The notes beneath the pieces are model-generated. The model saw only the letters and a list, made by a program, of their open reading frames with translations, did not search any database and was not told the DNA's origin. Both the position numbers and the translations under genes were made by a program. Positions 29,973-38,109 of a DNA stretch of 64,000 bases are shown here, piece after piece. Every line of letters begins with the position of its first letter. Positions within the stretch are counted from its first letter, which is position 1. Origin of the DNA: Acinetobacter sp. NIPH 2699 (lineage in GTDB: Bacteria > Pseudomonadota > Gammaproteobacteria > Pseudomonadales > Moraxellaceae); contig NZ_JAKZGL010000014.1 of NCBI RefSeq assembly GCF_022549355.1, forward strand, positions 19,401 to 83,400, read 5' to 3'.

Positions 29973-32018
29973 ATGACTTCAGTCCAGCAATTACAAGGCG
30001 TTGGTGCTAGCGCAGCGACCTTATTAGAAAAGCTTCATATTTTTAGCACGGATGATTTATTGTTTCATCTTCCTCGTGACTATGAAGATCGTAGCACTAT
30101 TATTCCGATGAATCAGTTGGTTGTTGGACGTAGTTATTTGCTTGAAGGTGAGGTCAGATCAGTCGACTTTCCACCGGGAAAAAAGAAATCCCTCGCCGCT
30201 TTAGTACAAGATGATTTCGGCAAAGTCACTTTGCGCTTTTATCATATATATAAAGGCTTAACCGATCGCATCCAAATGGGCGCTCACTTACGGATCTTTG
30301 GTGAAGTTCGCATTGGTGCACGTGGATTAGAGCTGTATCATCCCGAAATTCAAGTCATTCACCAGCATACCGCATTACCTCAAACTCAACTCACTGCGAT
30401 TTATCCAAGTACAGAAGGTCTGACACAACCGAAATTACGTGAATATGTCCGTCAGGCTTTAAAACATCACAGTGATGATCTACCTGAACTCCTCCCCAGT
30501 AAATACAGCAATGGTTATGAACTCAAACAAGCCTTGCTTTACATTCATGAACCGCCGATTGATGCCAATATGCTGCAACTCAATCAAGGCTCACATCCAG
30601 CACAGCAACGCTTAATTTTTGAAGAGTTGGTGGCTCACCAAATCAGTTTATTAACACGTCGTGCTTATATTCGACAGATCGCTGCACCACGCTTTAGCAG
30701 CAGTAAAATTCTAGCAAAGAAATTATTAGAAGCATTGCCCTTTCAAATGACCAATGCGCAAAAACGCGTTTCTAAAGAAATTTTACAAGATCTTAAACAA
30801 GATCAGCCAATGCTACGCTTAGTACAAGGTGATGTCGGTGCTGGCAAGACCTTAGTCGCCGCAGTAGCGGCCTGTCATGCCCTAGAAGCCGACTGGCAAG
30901 TGGCATTGATGGCACCAACTGAAATATTAGCCGAACAGCATTATTTAAACTTTAAACGCTGGTTCGAGCCTTTAGGGATTCAAGTTGCATGGCTCGCAGG
31001 CAAGCAAAAAGGTAAAGCACGGACACAAGCCGAACAACAGATTAAAGAAGGACACGCTCAACTGATTGTAGGCACACATGCACTGTTTCAAGACACTGTG
31101 GAGTTTTCTAAACTCGGCTTAGTGATCATTGATGAGCAACACCGCTTTGGTGTCGATCAGCGCCTCGCCTTACGCAACAAAGGTGCAGACCAATTTACGC
31201 CACATCAATTGGTGATGACCGCGACTCCCATTCCGCGCACACTCGCCATGAGTGCGTATGGTGACTTAGATACTTCAGTCATTGATGAACTGCCTCCTGG
31301 TCGAACACCGATCCAGACAGTCACGATTCCACTGGATCGTCGTGAACAAGTGTTGCAACGAATTGCAACGAACTGCCGTGAAGGCAAACAAGCCTATTGG
31401 GTCTGTACCTTGGTTGAACAGTCTGAGACCTTAGATGCTCAAGCAGCAGAAGCAACCTATCAAGAAATTAGAGAGCGTTTCTCGGATCTAAACATCGGGC
31501 TGGTACATGGCAAAATGAAAGCCGACGAGAAACAATCGGTCATGCAAGCCTTTAAAGACAATCAATTACAACTCCTGATTGCCACCACGGTAATTGAGGT
31601 GGGTGTGGATGTTCCGAATGCCTCGATTATGGTGATTGAAAATGCTGAACGTTTAGGACTTTCTCAGTTGCACCAATTACGCGGTCGAGTTGGACGTGGT
31701 GCGACTGCGAGTTTCTGTGCATTATTATATAAAGTCCCTTTGTCACAAAATGGTCAGGAACGGCTTTCTATTTTGCGTGAAAGTAATGATGGTTTTGTGA
31801 TTGCGGAAAAAGACCTAGAAATACGCGGTCCTGGTGAGTTATTAGGGACCAAGCAAACGGGTGATATGGGCTTTCGCGTTGCGCGGTTAGAACGTGATGA
31901 CCACCTATTAACTCAAGCACACTATGTTGCAGAACAGATCTTAAAAGATTATCCGCAACACGCAGCAGGATTACTTAAACGCTGGTTACCTGAAGCACCC
32001 CGTTATGCCTATGTTTAA
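29973..32018 (+). CDS. recG: ATP-dependent DNA helicase RecG
   Basis: Branch-migration helicase that regresses stalled forks. 681 residues: N-terminal wedge/OB domain (about 1-160), then helicase domains with Walker A GDVGAGKT (286-293), DEQH box near 386, MTATPIPRTLAMS, and the C-terminal VGRGATASFCALLY. Usual length (693 in E. coli). The stop overlaps the comF start, implying coupled translation. Confidence 0.96.
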   Translation: MTSVQQLQGVGASAATLLEKLHIFSTDDLLFHLPRDYEDRSTIIPMNQLVVGRSYLLEGEVRSVDFPPGKKKSLAALVQDDFGKVTLRFYHIYKGLTDRIQMGAHLRIFGEVRIGARGLELYHPEIQVIHQHTALPQTQLTAIYPSTEGLTQPKLREYVRQALKHHSDDLPELLPSKYSNGYELKQALLYIHEPPIDANMLQLNQGSHPAQQRLIFEELVAHQISLLTRRAYIRQIAAPRFSSSKILAKKLLEALPFQMTNAQKRVSKEILQDLKQDQPMLRLVQGDVGAGKTLVAAVAACHALEADWQVALMAPTEILAEQHYLNFKRWFEPLGIQVAWLAGKQKGKARTQAEQQIKEGHAQLIVGTHALFQDTVEFSKLGLVIIDEQHRFGVDQRLALRNKGADQFTPHQLVMTATPIPRTLAMSAYGDLDTSVIDELPPGRTPIQTVTIPLDRREQVLQRIATNCREGKQAYWVCTLVEQSETLDAQAAEATYQEIRERFSDLNIGLVHGKMKADEKQSVMQAFKDNQLQLLIATTVIEVGVDVPNASIMVIENAERLGLSQLHQLRGRVGRGATASFCALLYKVPLSQNGQERLSILRESNDGFVIAEKDLEIRGPGELLGTKQTGDMGFRVARLERDDHLLTQAHYVAEQILKDYPQHAAGLLKRWLPEAPRYAYV

Positions 32019-32697
32019 CTACCTCAGCGCACAAGCACACCTGCTTTTTGATTCTATTACGCCATGTAACTTGTGTGATATCGGCATCAAGCAACACGCT
32101 GGTATCTGCCAAAGCTGTTGGCAACAATTACCTTGGTTAAAACAGCAAGTCGAACGTCATCAACAACAGGTATTTGTTGCTTGTCATTATGACTATCCGA
32201 TCAATCGTATTATTCAACAATTCAAATATGAACAAAAATTACAGCATCAAAGATTGTTAGATGCGTTGTTGTTACAACTCAGACTCCCCAAAGTCCACGC
32301 AATCGTTCCGATGCCCATTTCTACAGATCGATTAGTCGAACGAGGTTTCAATCAAACACTGCTGTTAGCAAAAGCACTCGGTAAAACATTAAACGTCCCT
32401 GTTTGGCAACCGATACAACGCTTGGCGCAACATTCACAAAAAGGCTTGTCTCGCTTAGAGCGATTAGAGAATATTGAACACCAGTTTGTTGCAAAAGCAT
32501 CGAATAAAATTCGCTGTAGAACCGTACTGATCTTAGATGATGTGATGACGACGGGCAGCTCTATTGTCGCACTTTCTCAGGCTTTAGAACAACTTGGCTG
32601 CCAAAAAATTTATGCCGCGTGTCTCGCAGCGGGGCAAGTAAAAGATCGACCTAGCTCACTCGATTTTGCTGACACCATGGAATCACCACTTCGCTAG
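32005..32697 (+). CDS. comF: ComF-family phosphoribosyltransferase-like protein
   Basis: 230 residues. N-terminal zinc ribbon Cys21, Cys24, Cys35, Cys38, then a type I phosphoribosyltransferase domain with the PRPP motif VLILDDVMTTGSS near 174. ComF homologues are needed for natural transformation in several bacteria, including competent Acinetobacter. The ATG at 32005 (or 32011) lies inside the recG end; the 3' end overlaps the convergent Nudix gene by 47 bases. Confidence 0.88.
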   Translation: MPMFNYLSAQAHLLFDSITPCNLCDIGIKQHAGICQSCWQQLPWLKQQVERHQQQVFVACHYDYPINRIIQQFKYEQKLQHQRLLDALLLQLRLPKVHAIVPMPISTDRLVERGFNQTLLLAKALGKTLNVPVWQPIQRLAQHSQKGLSRLERLENIEHQFVAKASNKIRCRTVLILDDVMTTGSSIVALSQALEQLGCQKIYAACLAAGQVKDRPSSLDFADTMESPLR

Positions 32698-33073
32698 TCA
32701 GTGGTGCCAATCGGGTTACTTGGTCAGTCAAATCCACCCATTTCATCTCAGCAATTTCGGCGGCAATCTGCGGCACTTGTTTTAACTGAACCGAATAAAC
32801 ATAACTCACTAAAACATGATCTGGCTCATTGGCGGCAGCCGTCTCAAACTGACCAACAAATTGTTTAATTTCACACTCACAACCAATTTCTTCTAAAATC
32901 TCACGTTGAATCGCAAGCTCAGGCGCTTCATTGGCTTCTAATTTGCCGCCCACTTGCATAAATGCCTGTGTATTCTGCTTACGGACCAATAATAATTGAT
33001 TCTGTTCATTCAAAATAATAGCGGCAGCAACAGTAATTGTTTTCAATGAGACTTCCTCGAATATGAGTTTCAA
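32651..33073 (-). CDS. Nudix hydrolase
   Basis: 140 residues, NTP- or nucleoside-diphosphate-X-cleaving family. The Nudix box GGKLEANEAPELAIQREILE continuing EIGC fits GX5EX7REUXEEXGU at residues about 42-65. Substrate is not predictable. Translation may begin at the first Met or a few residues later. Its last 47 bases overlap the end of comF on the other strand. Confidence 0.85.
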   Translation of the reverse strand: MKLIFEEVSLKTITVAAAIILNEQNQLLLVRKQNTQAFMQVGGKLEANEAPELAIQREILEEIGCECEIKQFVGQFETAAANEPDHVLVSYVYSVQLKQVPQIAAEIAEMKWVDLTDQVTRLAPLTSEVVIPWCQQNRVS

Positions 33074-33441
33074 CAGCAGGCTGCTATTTTAAAGCTCGAA
33101 CATGGCTAAAACAACCCAATCGCCCTTGCCCCTTAACGGTATGTTTAGAAACGACGCATTTAAGTCGTTTAGCTTCACTTTCTAGCCCTTACCCCATGAT
33201 TAAAACCATTTAAGAATCAATGAAAGCATGACTGCGTGTAGAATGAGTGAAAACACAGATAAAATTCATAGCATTAAAGCTATTTTATCCAACTGTCATG
33301 CTGCTAAAGTAAGCTATAAAATATGATTTTTGAGAAAATAACGTTTAGGCAAGTGTTTTTCATTTCATCCTTGTCTAAAATACACGCTGACTTTCTGTAA
33401 AATGCAGAAGGCCTTATATTGACTGCGCGAGGAAAAAAGAC
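33074..33441. other. Intergenic region upstream of corA
   Basis: 368 bases. It contains hairpins AACGAC / GTCGTT at about 33152-33171 and TTCTG / CAGAA at about 33393-33409. No ORF or recognised magnesium riboswitch is seen. TATATT near 33416 is a possible -10 for corA, without a good -35. Confidence 0.5.
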
Positions 33442-34458
33442 ATGCTTGAAGCCTTTTATGCCACAGAGCGCGGTAGTCTAGAAGATGCAACCATCAATGG
33501 TGGATTTGATCTGCATTCTGAATTGGTCTGGATTGATCTCATTGCGCCATCCCAAGAAGAACAACAATGGGTACTCGAAGCCTATGATCGCAATCTCCCC
33601 ACCCTAAAGTCACTTGAAGACATTTCCTCATCTGCACGTTTTTATCGTGATGATGAAGGTATTTTACACATCAGCACGTACTTTCTAACCAAGAACAAAA
33701 ATTTCCAATCAGATCGAGAACAAGAAGATCTTGAAAATACCCTTGCAGCAACCGTTCATACCGTTGCATTTTTGCTTGAGAAAAACCGACTGATCACACT
33801 GCGCGGTGAGAAATTAGTGGCCTTTCGGGCCTTTCGAGCAAGAGCGAGACGCAATGATTATGAGATGGACTATAAAGATCCCGTTTGGATTTTATTAGGG
33901 TTATTGGAAGCTAAGCTGGATGAACTTTCGGATATTTTAGAAGATACTCACCGCTATCTTGAAGAGTATTCGGCTGAAGTCCTGAATGATCATCACCGCG
34001 AACAAATTCTTGATCTTGATGACATGATCACCAACCTTGCGCACCAAGAAGATATGTTAGGAAAAGCACAACTTTGTCTTACAGATTTACGTCGTGTGTT
34101 GACCTTTCTATCACGGCCACGTGCCTTGGGTAGTCATATTTATGATGCTGATATTCGAGAAATGAGTGAGGATGTCCGCTCTCTACTCGAACATAACGCG
34201 TTCCTGTTTCAAAAACTTAAATTCTTACTCGATATCACCACCGGTTTTGCAAATACCGAAATGAACGAGACCTTCAAACGGTTCTCAATTTTACCCAGTA
34301 TGCTTGCACCACCGATGTTGATTGCCAGTATTTATGGTATGAACACCGATGTTTTACCTTTCGCTCAAGGCAATACCAGCTTCTGGATCGTGATTACCTT
34401 AGTCACCACCTTCTTAATCGGACCAACACTATATTTCCGCTGGAAGAAATGGATTTAA
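33442..34458 (+). CDS. corA: CorA-family magnesium/cobalt channel
   Basis: Divalent cation channel of the inner membrane. 338 residues: large cytoplasmic N-domain, long stalk helix, two C-terminal membrane helices. The selectivity motif GMN is at 299-301 in YGMNTD, and the cytoplasmic end is basic (RWKKWI). Start ATG with upstream GAGGAAAAA. Magnesium is the likely main substrate. Confidence 0.92.
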   Translation: MLEAFYATERGSLEDATINGGFDLHSELVWIDLIAPSQEEQQWVLEAYDRNLPTLKSLEDISSSARFYRDDEGILHISTYFLTKNKNFQSDREQEDLENTLAATVHTVAFLLEKNRLITLRGEKLVAFRAFRARARRNDYEMDYKDPVWILLGLLEAKLDELSDILEDTHRYLEEYSAEVLNDHHREQILDLDDMITNLAHQEDMLGKAQLCLTDLRRVLTFLSRPRALGSHIYDADIREMSEDVRSLLEHNAFLFQKLKFLLDITTGFANTEMNETFKRFSILPSMLAPPMLIASIYGMNTDVLPFAQGNTSFWIVITLVTTFLIGPTLYFRWKKWI

Positions 34459-34487
34459 AAAAAGCACCCTAGGGTGCTTTTTTCTAA
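34457..34487 (+). terminator. Bidirectional terminator between corA and mlaB
   Basis: Perfect palindrome AAAAGCACCCT / AGGGTGCTTTT between A- and T-runs; serves both convergent units. Confidence 0.9.
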
Positions 34488-34497
34488 AAAATTGGTG

Positions 34498-34785
34498 TCA
34501 AATCAACTTTAAGTCATCTTCTAAATGACAAGCTTGGATGATTTTCAGCATTTTCTCAGGGACATTTTTAAAATGCAGCCCTTTACTTTCAGGGGTTTGA
34601 CGCAACCATTGCACTAATACAGCGAGAGACAAGGTGCTGCCCTGTTCAAGCTGAGCAAGATCAACAATCAAAGGAAAATGCTGATGTTGTTGAATATGCG
34701 CTAAGCCTGATTGGTAAACCTGCTCTGCATTTTCAAAATCAATCGTCTTAGGAACGATAAGTTTCTGATCAATATACTGAATCAC
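34498..34785 (-). CDS. mlaB: MlaB, STAS-domain subunit of the phospholipid transporter
   Basis: 95 residues, STAS fold; binds MlaF and stabilises the MlaFEDB complex. The segment LIVDLAQLEQGSTLSLAVLVQW contains the expected serine/threonine helix start. It is the last gene of the mlaFEDCB operon, 11 bases after mlaC. Confidence 0.88.
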   Translation of the reverse strand: MIQYIDQKLIVPKTIDFENAEQVYQSGLAHIQQHQHFPLIVDLAQLEQGSTLSLAVLVQWLRQTPESKGLHFKNVPEKMLKIIQACHLEDDLKLI

Positions 34786-34796
34786 CCTTCACCTAC

Positions 34797-35429
34797 TTAT
34801 TTTTTAGTGACTGCAGCATCTGCATCAGGTTTAAAAGTTGCAATCGCTTTATTGATGTCACCACCATTACGCTGAACCGTAGCAGCAAACTGATTACGGA
34901 ATTGCAAACCTAAGTCGATCCCTGCCACATTCACATTACGGATTTTCCATTGATCGCCTTTATCAATCAATTGGAACGATACTGGAATCTTTTCACCATT
35001 GTTTAAAAAGTCCAATGTCACAACTGGATTTTTGCTGTTGCTGGCTTTATAAGGACGCATGGTATAGCTTTGATTGGTATATTTTGCAAAAGCACTACCG
35101 TAGTTTTCAATAATCACTTCACGGAAGTTTTTCTCAAACTGAGCACGTTGCGCAACTGTTGTATGCTGATTATTTGCATAAGTACCTAGCACAATACGCG
35201 TGAAAGCTTGCGAATCTACAAAAGGATCAAGGTTTTGACGAATAATCGTTTTTACTAATTCAGGATTATTTTGTAGCTTTGCATGATCTGCTTTCAAGCG
35301 AGTGACTAAGCCATCGGCCACACGTTTAACAAAATCAGGGGGTGTCTCTGTCGGCACTGCAAATGCTGTACTAGCAAGCATCGTTGATAATACGCTTGCT
35401 GTCAGAGTTCGTTTCAATAATATGTTCAC
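34797..35429 (-). CDS. mlaC: MlaC, periplasmic phospholipid carrier
   Basis: Shuttles phospholipid between the outer-membrane MlaA complex and MlaFEDB. 210 residues with a signal peptide (LLKRTLTASVLSTMLASTAFA, cleavage near 24). The mature protein has the family regions VLGTYANNQHTTVAQRAQFE and IRNVNVAGIDLGLQFRNQF. Between mlaD and mlaB. Confidence 0.94.
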   Translation of the reverse strand: MNILLKRTLTASVLSTMLASTAFAVPTETPPDFVKRVADGLVTRLKADHAKLQNNPELVKTIIRQNLDPFVDSQAFTRIVLGTYANNQHTTVAQRAQFEKNFREVIIENYGSAFAKYTNQSYTMRPYKASNSKNPVVTLDFLNNGEKIPVSFQLIDKGDQWKIRNVNVAGIDLGLQFRNQFAATVQRNGGDINKAIATFKPDADAAVTKK

Positions 35430-35449
35430 TTTAAAACTCCTAAATACGA

Positions 35450-36112
35450 TTATTCAGCAAAAGATGGTTCGACATCTGACTGTGATGATGACGTTTCAGT
35501 GCCTGACGCAACTTTGCTCGCACCACCACCAGTAATAAACTTACTGATTAAATCTTCTAGATCCATTGTGCCTTGGGTATTTGAAACCACATCACCACGT
35601 TTTAAGTAGTCAACGCCACCACCTGGAATGACTTTCAAATATTTCTCACCCAATAAACCATTGGTTGCTACCATTATATAAGCATCTTCATCGAGGCTGG
35701 TAATGGAGGTCATGTTACTAATCAGTTGCTGTTCCATTGCTTTTTGTTTCGTCGCATCAGCTTGCTCATACTCAGAACTATAGCGTAATTCTTCAAGCGC
35801 ATTTCCTTGCACGACTTTTAACTGCTCTGCATTAAAGCTGGTGAGTTTACCATCCAAATCAAATTTGACGGTTGCTAGACGCGAGACTGGATCAAGCGTG
35901 ATAGATTCAACACGACCAATCGTTACACCACTCATGGTCACTTTTGCACGGGCCTTTAAACCATTTACGTTGTCAAATTGAGCCGTCATGCTATAACTGT
36001 CACGCAAGTTGGTACCTGCCAAGCCACTGACTTTCATCGCAAGAAAAAATAAGGCAATACCGAAGATAATGACAAAAATACCTACGGCCAGCTCACTAAT
36101 ACGTGATTTCAT
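35450..36112 (-). CDS. mlaD: MlaD, MCE-domain subunit
   Basis: 220 residues; one N-terminal membrane helix (about 8-30) and one MCE domain (SYSMTAQFDNVNGLKARAKV, GVTIGRVESI) that forms a hexameric ring in the periplasm. The acidic Ser-rich C-terminus (ETSSSQSDVEPSFAE) and the insert near 115-135 make it longer than E. coli MlaD (183). Stop and start overlap mlaE by one base. Confidence 0.95.
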   Translation of the reverse strand: MKSRISELAVGIFVIIFGIALFFLAMKVSGLAGTNLRDSYSMTAQFDNVNGLKARAKVTMSGVTIGRVESITLDPVSRLATVKFDLDGKLTSFNAEQLKVVQGNALEELRYSSEYEQADATKQKAMEQQLISNMTSITSLDEDAYIMVATNGLLGEKYLKVIPGGGVDYLKRGDVVSNTQGTMDLEDLISKFITGGGASKVASGTETSSSQSDVEPSFAE

Positions 36113-36888
36113 TAAATCCCTCCGAACATGACCGCAGTCAACACGAAATCAAAACCTAATACACAAAGTGAAGAATATACGACTGTTCTGGTCATAGACG
36201 TCGCGATACCTTCGGGAGTTGGATCACAGGCATAACCTTGATACACCGCTACCCATGTACAAATCAGAGCAAAAACAATACTTTTAATAATGCCATTTAC
36301 AACATCGTGCCCGAACTGCACACTACTTTGCATACCGCCCCAGAATGAACCTTCATCCACACCGAGAAAATCGACCCCAACCATTTTGCCACCCACAATA
36401 CCAATAGCAGCAAAAATCACAGTCAACATTGGCAAGCTTACAATCCCCGCCCATAAACGAGGAGACACAATTTGACGAAGTGGATCAACACCAATCATTT
36501 CCATGCTAGCCAACTGCTCACTCTGTTTCATGGAACCAATTTCAGCCGTTAGAGCCGAGCCTGCACGTCCTGCAAATAATAACGCTGCAACCACAGGTGC
36601 AAGTTCACGCAGTAAAGTCAAAGACACCATGGTGCCTAGCATTGCTTCACTGCCGACATTGACCAAAATCGAGTAACCTTGTAAACCCAACACTAAGCCA
36701 ATAAACAAGCCTGAAACTGAGATGATCAATAAAGACATCACCCCAACACGATACATCTGATAAATAAAACGTTGAAAACCACCTTTCGATGGCATCGAAA
36801 ATAAAATTTGTAGGAGCATCAGTGACGCAGCACCAATCCCCTTTATTCGCTCAATAACGAGTCTACCTAACCAGGCAATCGTATTCAT
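36112..36888 (-). CDS. mlaE: MlaE, ABC permease of the phospholipid transporter
   Basis: 258 residues, about five to six membrane segments. MlaE motifs are VGSEAMLGTMVSLTLLRELA, FAGRAGSALTAEIGSMK and EQLASMEMIGVDPLRQIVSP. The start overlaps mlaF by 4 bases. Confidence 0.96.
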   Translation of the reverse strand: MNTIAWLGRLVIERIKGIGAASLMLLQILFSMPSKGGFQRFIYQMYRVGVMSLLIISVSGLFIGLVLGLQGYSILVNVGSEAMLGTMVSLTLLRELAPVVAALLFAGRAGSALTAEIGSMKQSEQLASMEMIGVDPLRQIVSPRLWAGIVSLPMLTVIFAAIGIVGGKMVGVDFLGVDEGSFWGGMQSSVQFGHDVVNGIIKSIVFALICTWVAVYQGYACDPTPEGIATSMTRTVVYSSLCVLGFDFVLTAVMFGGI

Positions 36889-37715
36889 GGACGAACCTCG
36901 TTATCTAAATAAGCTTGGTGAGTAAATTGATATTCGACAGGTCCCTCAACTGAACCTGTTAAAAACTGACGAACAAATGGTGAAGCATGTGTTTTTAATT
37001 GTTCAGGTGTACCTTCACCCTGAATTTTGCCTTCTGCAACAACATAAATGTAATCTGCAATCGACAAGGTCTCTGCCACATCGTGCGAAACAATAATTGT
37101 GGTTAAATCTAATGCTTCTCGTAATGAACGAATCAAACGCGTCAAAATCCCTTTCACAATCGGATCTTGGCCTGCAAAGGGTTCGTCATACATAATCAAT
37201 TCAGGATCAAGTGCAATTGCGCGCGCTAAAGCAACGCGGCGACTCATCCCACCTGAGAGTTCTGTAGGCATGAGTTGTTCAGCACCGCGCAACCCCACAG
37301 ACTCCAGTTTTAATGCCACCAGCTCTGCAATGAGGTGCTCAGATAATTTGGTGTGTGCCCGAATCGGAAATGCAACATTTTCATACACAGACATATCTGT
37401 AAATAATGCGCCACTTTGAAATAACATTCCCATACGCGCACGTGCAGCAAACAATTCAAGACGTGACATTGAAGCAATATTTTTACCGTCGAGTAAAACC
37501 TTACCTTGATCAGGACTTAATTGTCCTCCAATCAAACGTAACAAAGTGGTTTTACCAGTACCAGATGGTCCCATAATTGCAGTAATTTGACCACGTCGAA
37601 TTTTAAGGCTGATATCGTCATAAATGACGCGGTCTCCTCGATTAAAGCTCAAGTTTCTAACTTCAATTAAGGCTTCAGCATCGAGAGGAGATTTGTTATT
37701 CATAATGGCATTCAT
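36885..37715 (-). CDS. mlaF: MlaF, ATPase of the phospholipid transporter
   Basis: 276 residues. Walker A GPSGTGKTT, signature LSGGMSRR, Walker B LIMYDEPFAGQDP and the H-loop VSHD are intact. The C-terminal extension (VEYQFTHQAYLDNEVRP) is the Mla-type tail that swaps to hold MlaB. First gene of the operon; with MlaE, D, C and B it moves mislocalised phospholipid from the outer membrane inwards. Confidence 0.95.
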   Translation of the reverse strand: MNAIMNNKSPLDAEALIEVRNLSFNRGDRVIYDDISLKIRRGQITAIMGPSGTGKTTLLRLIGGQLSPDQGKVLLDGKNIASMSRLELFAARARMGMLFQSGALFTDMSVYENVAFPIRAHTKLSEHLIAELVALKLESVGLRGAEQLMPTELSGGMSRRVALARAIALDPELIMYDEPFAGQDPIVKGILTRLIRSLREALDLTTIIVSHDVAETLSIADYIYVVAEGKIQGEGTPEQLKTHASPFVRQFLTGSVEGPVEYQFTHQAYLDNEVRP

Positions 37716-37798
37716 TCCTGCACTTTTTATGCACGCATACTATACACCGAAAGATTAAATCGTTGTTTTTATTTTGATAAGTGATGTATGAAGATTAT

Positions 37799-38011
37799 TT
37801 AATTTATGTAGTTATTCTTTAAATTAACTTCACTCGTTGTTTGCTGCAAATTTGCATTTAGACGATCGGGATTACTTTGATCGAAGACCGCATAAGCAAA
37901 AAATAAACCATTACAGAGCATCATAATGACAAATAGACACGGTAGCCCTTCATGACAAGTAAAAGACCATATTTGCTTTAAAAGACTGTTGTTTTGTTTC
38001 ATCCTAGTCAT
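37799..38011 (-). CDS. Small single-pass membrane protein, hypothetical
   Basis: 70 residues (or 67 from the second Met). A single hydrophobic segment LPCLFVIMMLCNGLFFAYAVF at about 23-43 is flanked by a basic N-side and a polar C-terminus. Function not recognised. It lies between the helicase terminator and the mla operon, with no visible partner. Moderately AT-rich; could be real or chance. Confidence 0.4.
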   Translation of the reverse strand: MTRMKQNNSLLKQIWSFTCHEGLPCLFVIMMLCNGLFFAYAVFDQSNPDRLNANLQQTTSEVNLKNNYIN

Positions 38012-38070
38012 TTCTTATATAAAGTTTGAATTAGTGCACATTTTTATAATTTTACATGACTAAGCATAAA

Positions 38071-38097
38071 TAAAAAAGCCAGTTTTTCAACTGGCTT
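38071..38097 (-). terminator. Terminator of the RNA helicase gene
   Basis: On the minus strand, stem AAGCCAGTT / AACTGGCTT with a four-base loop and a T6 tract (38071-38076), 13 bases past the helicase stop. Confidence 0.88.
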
Positions 38098-38109
38098 CAT
38101 TTTTATCAA

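Noticed and set aside
33393..33420. Magnesium-responsive riboswitch before corA
   Set aside because: Only small hairpins are seen; no recognisable riboswitch architecture.
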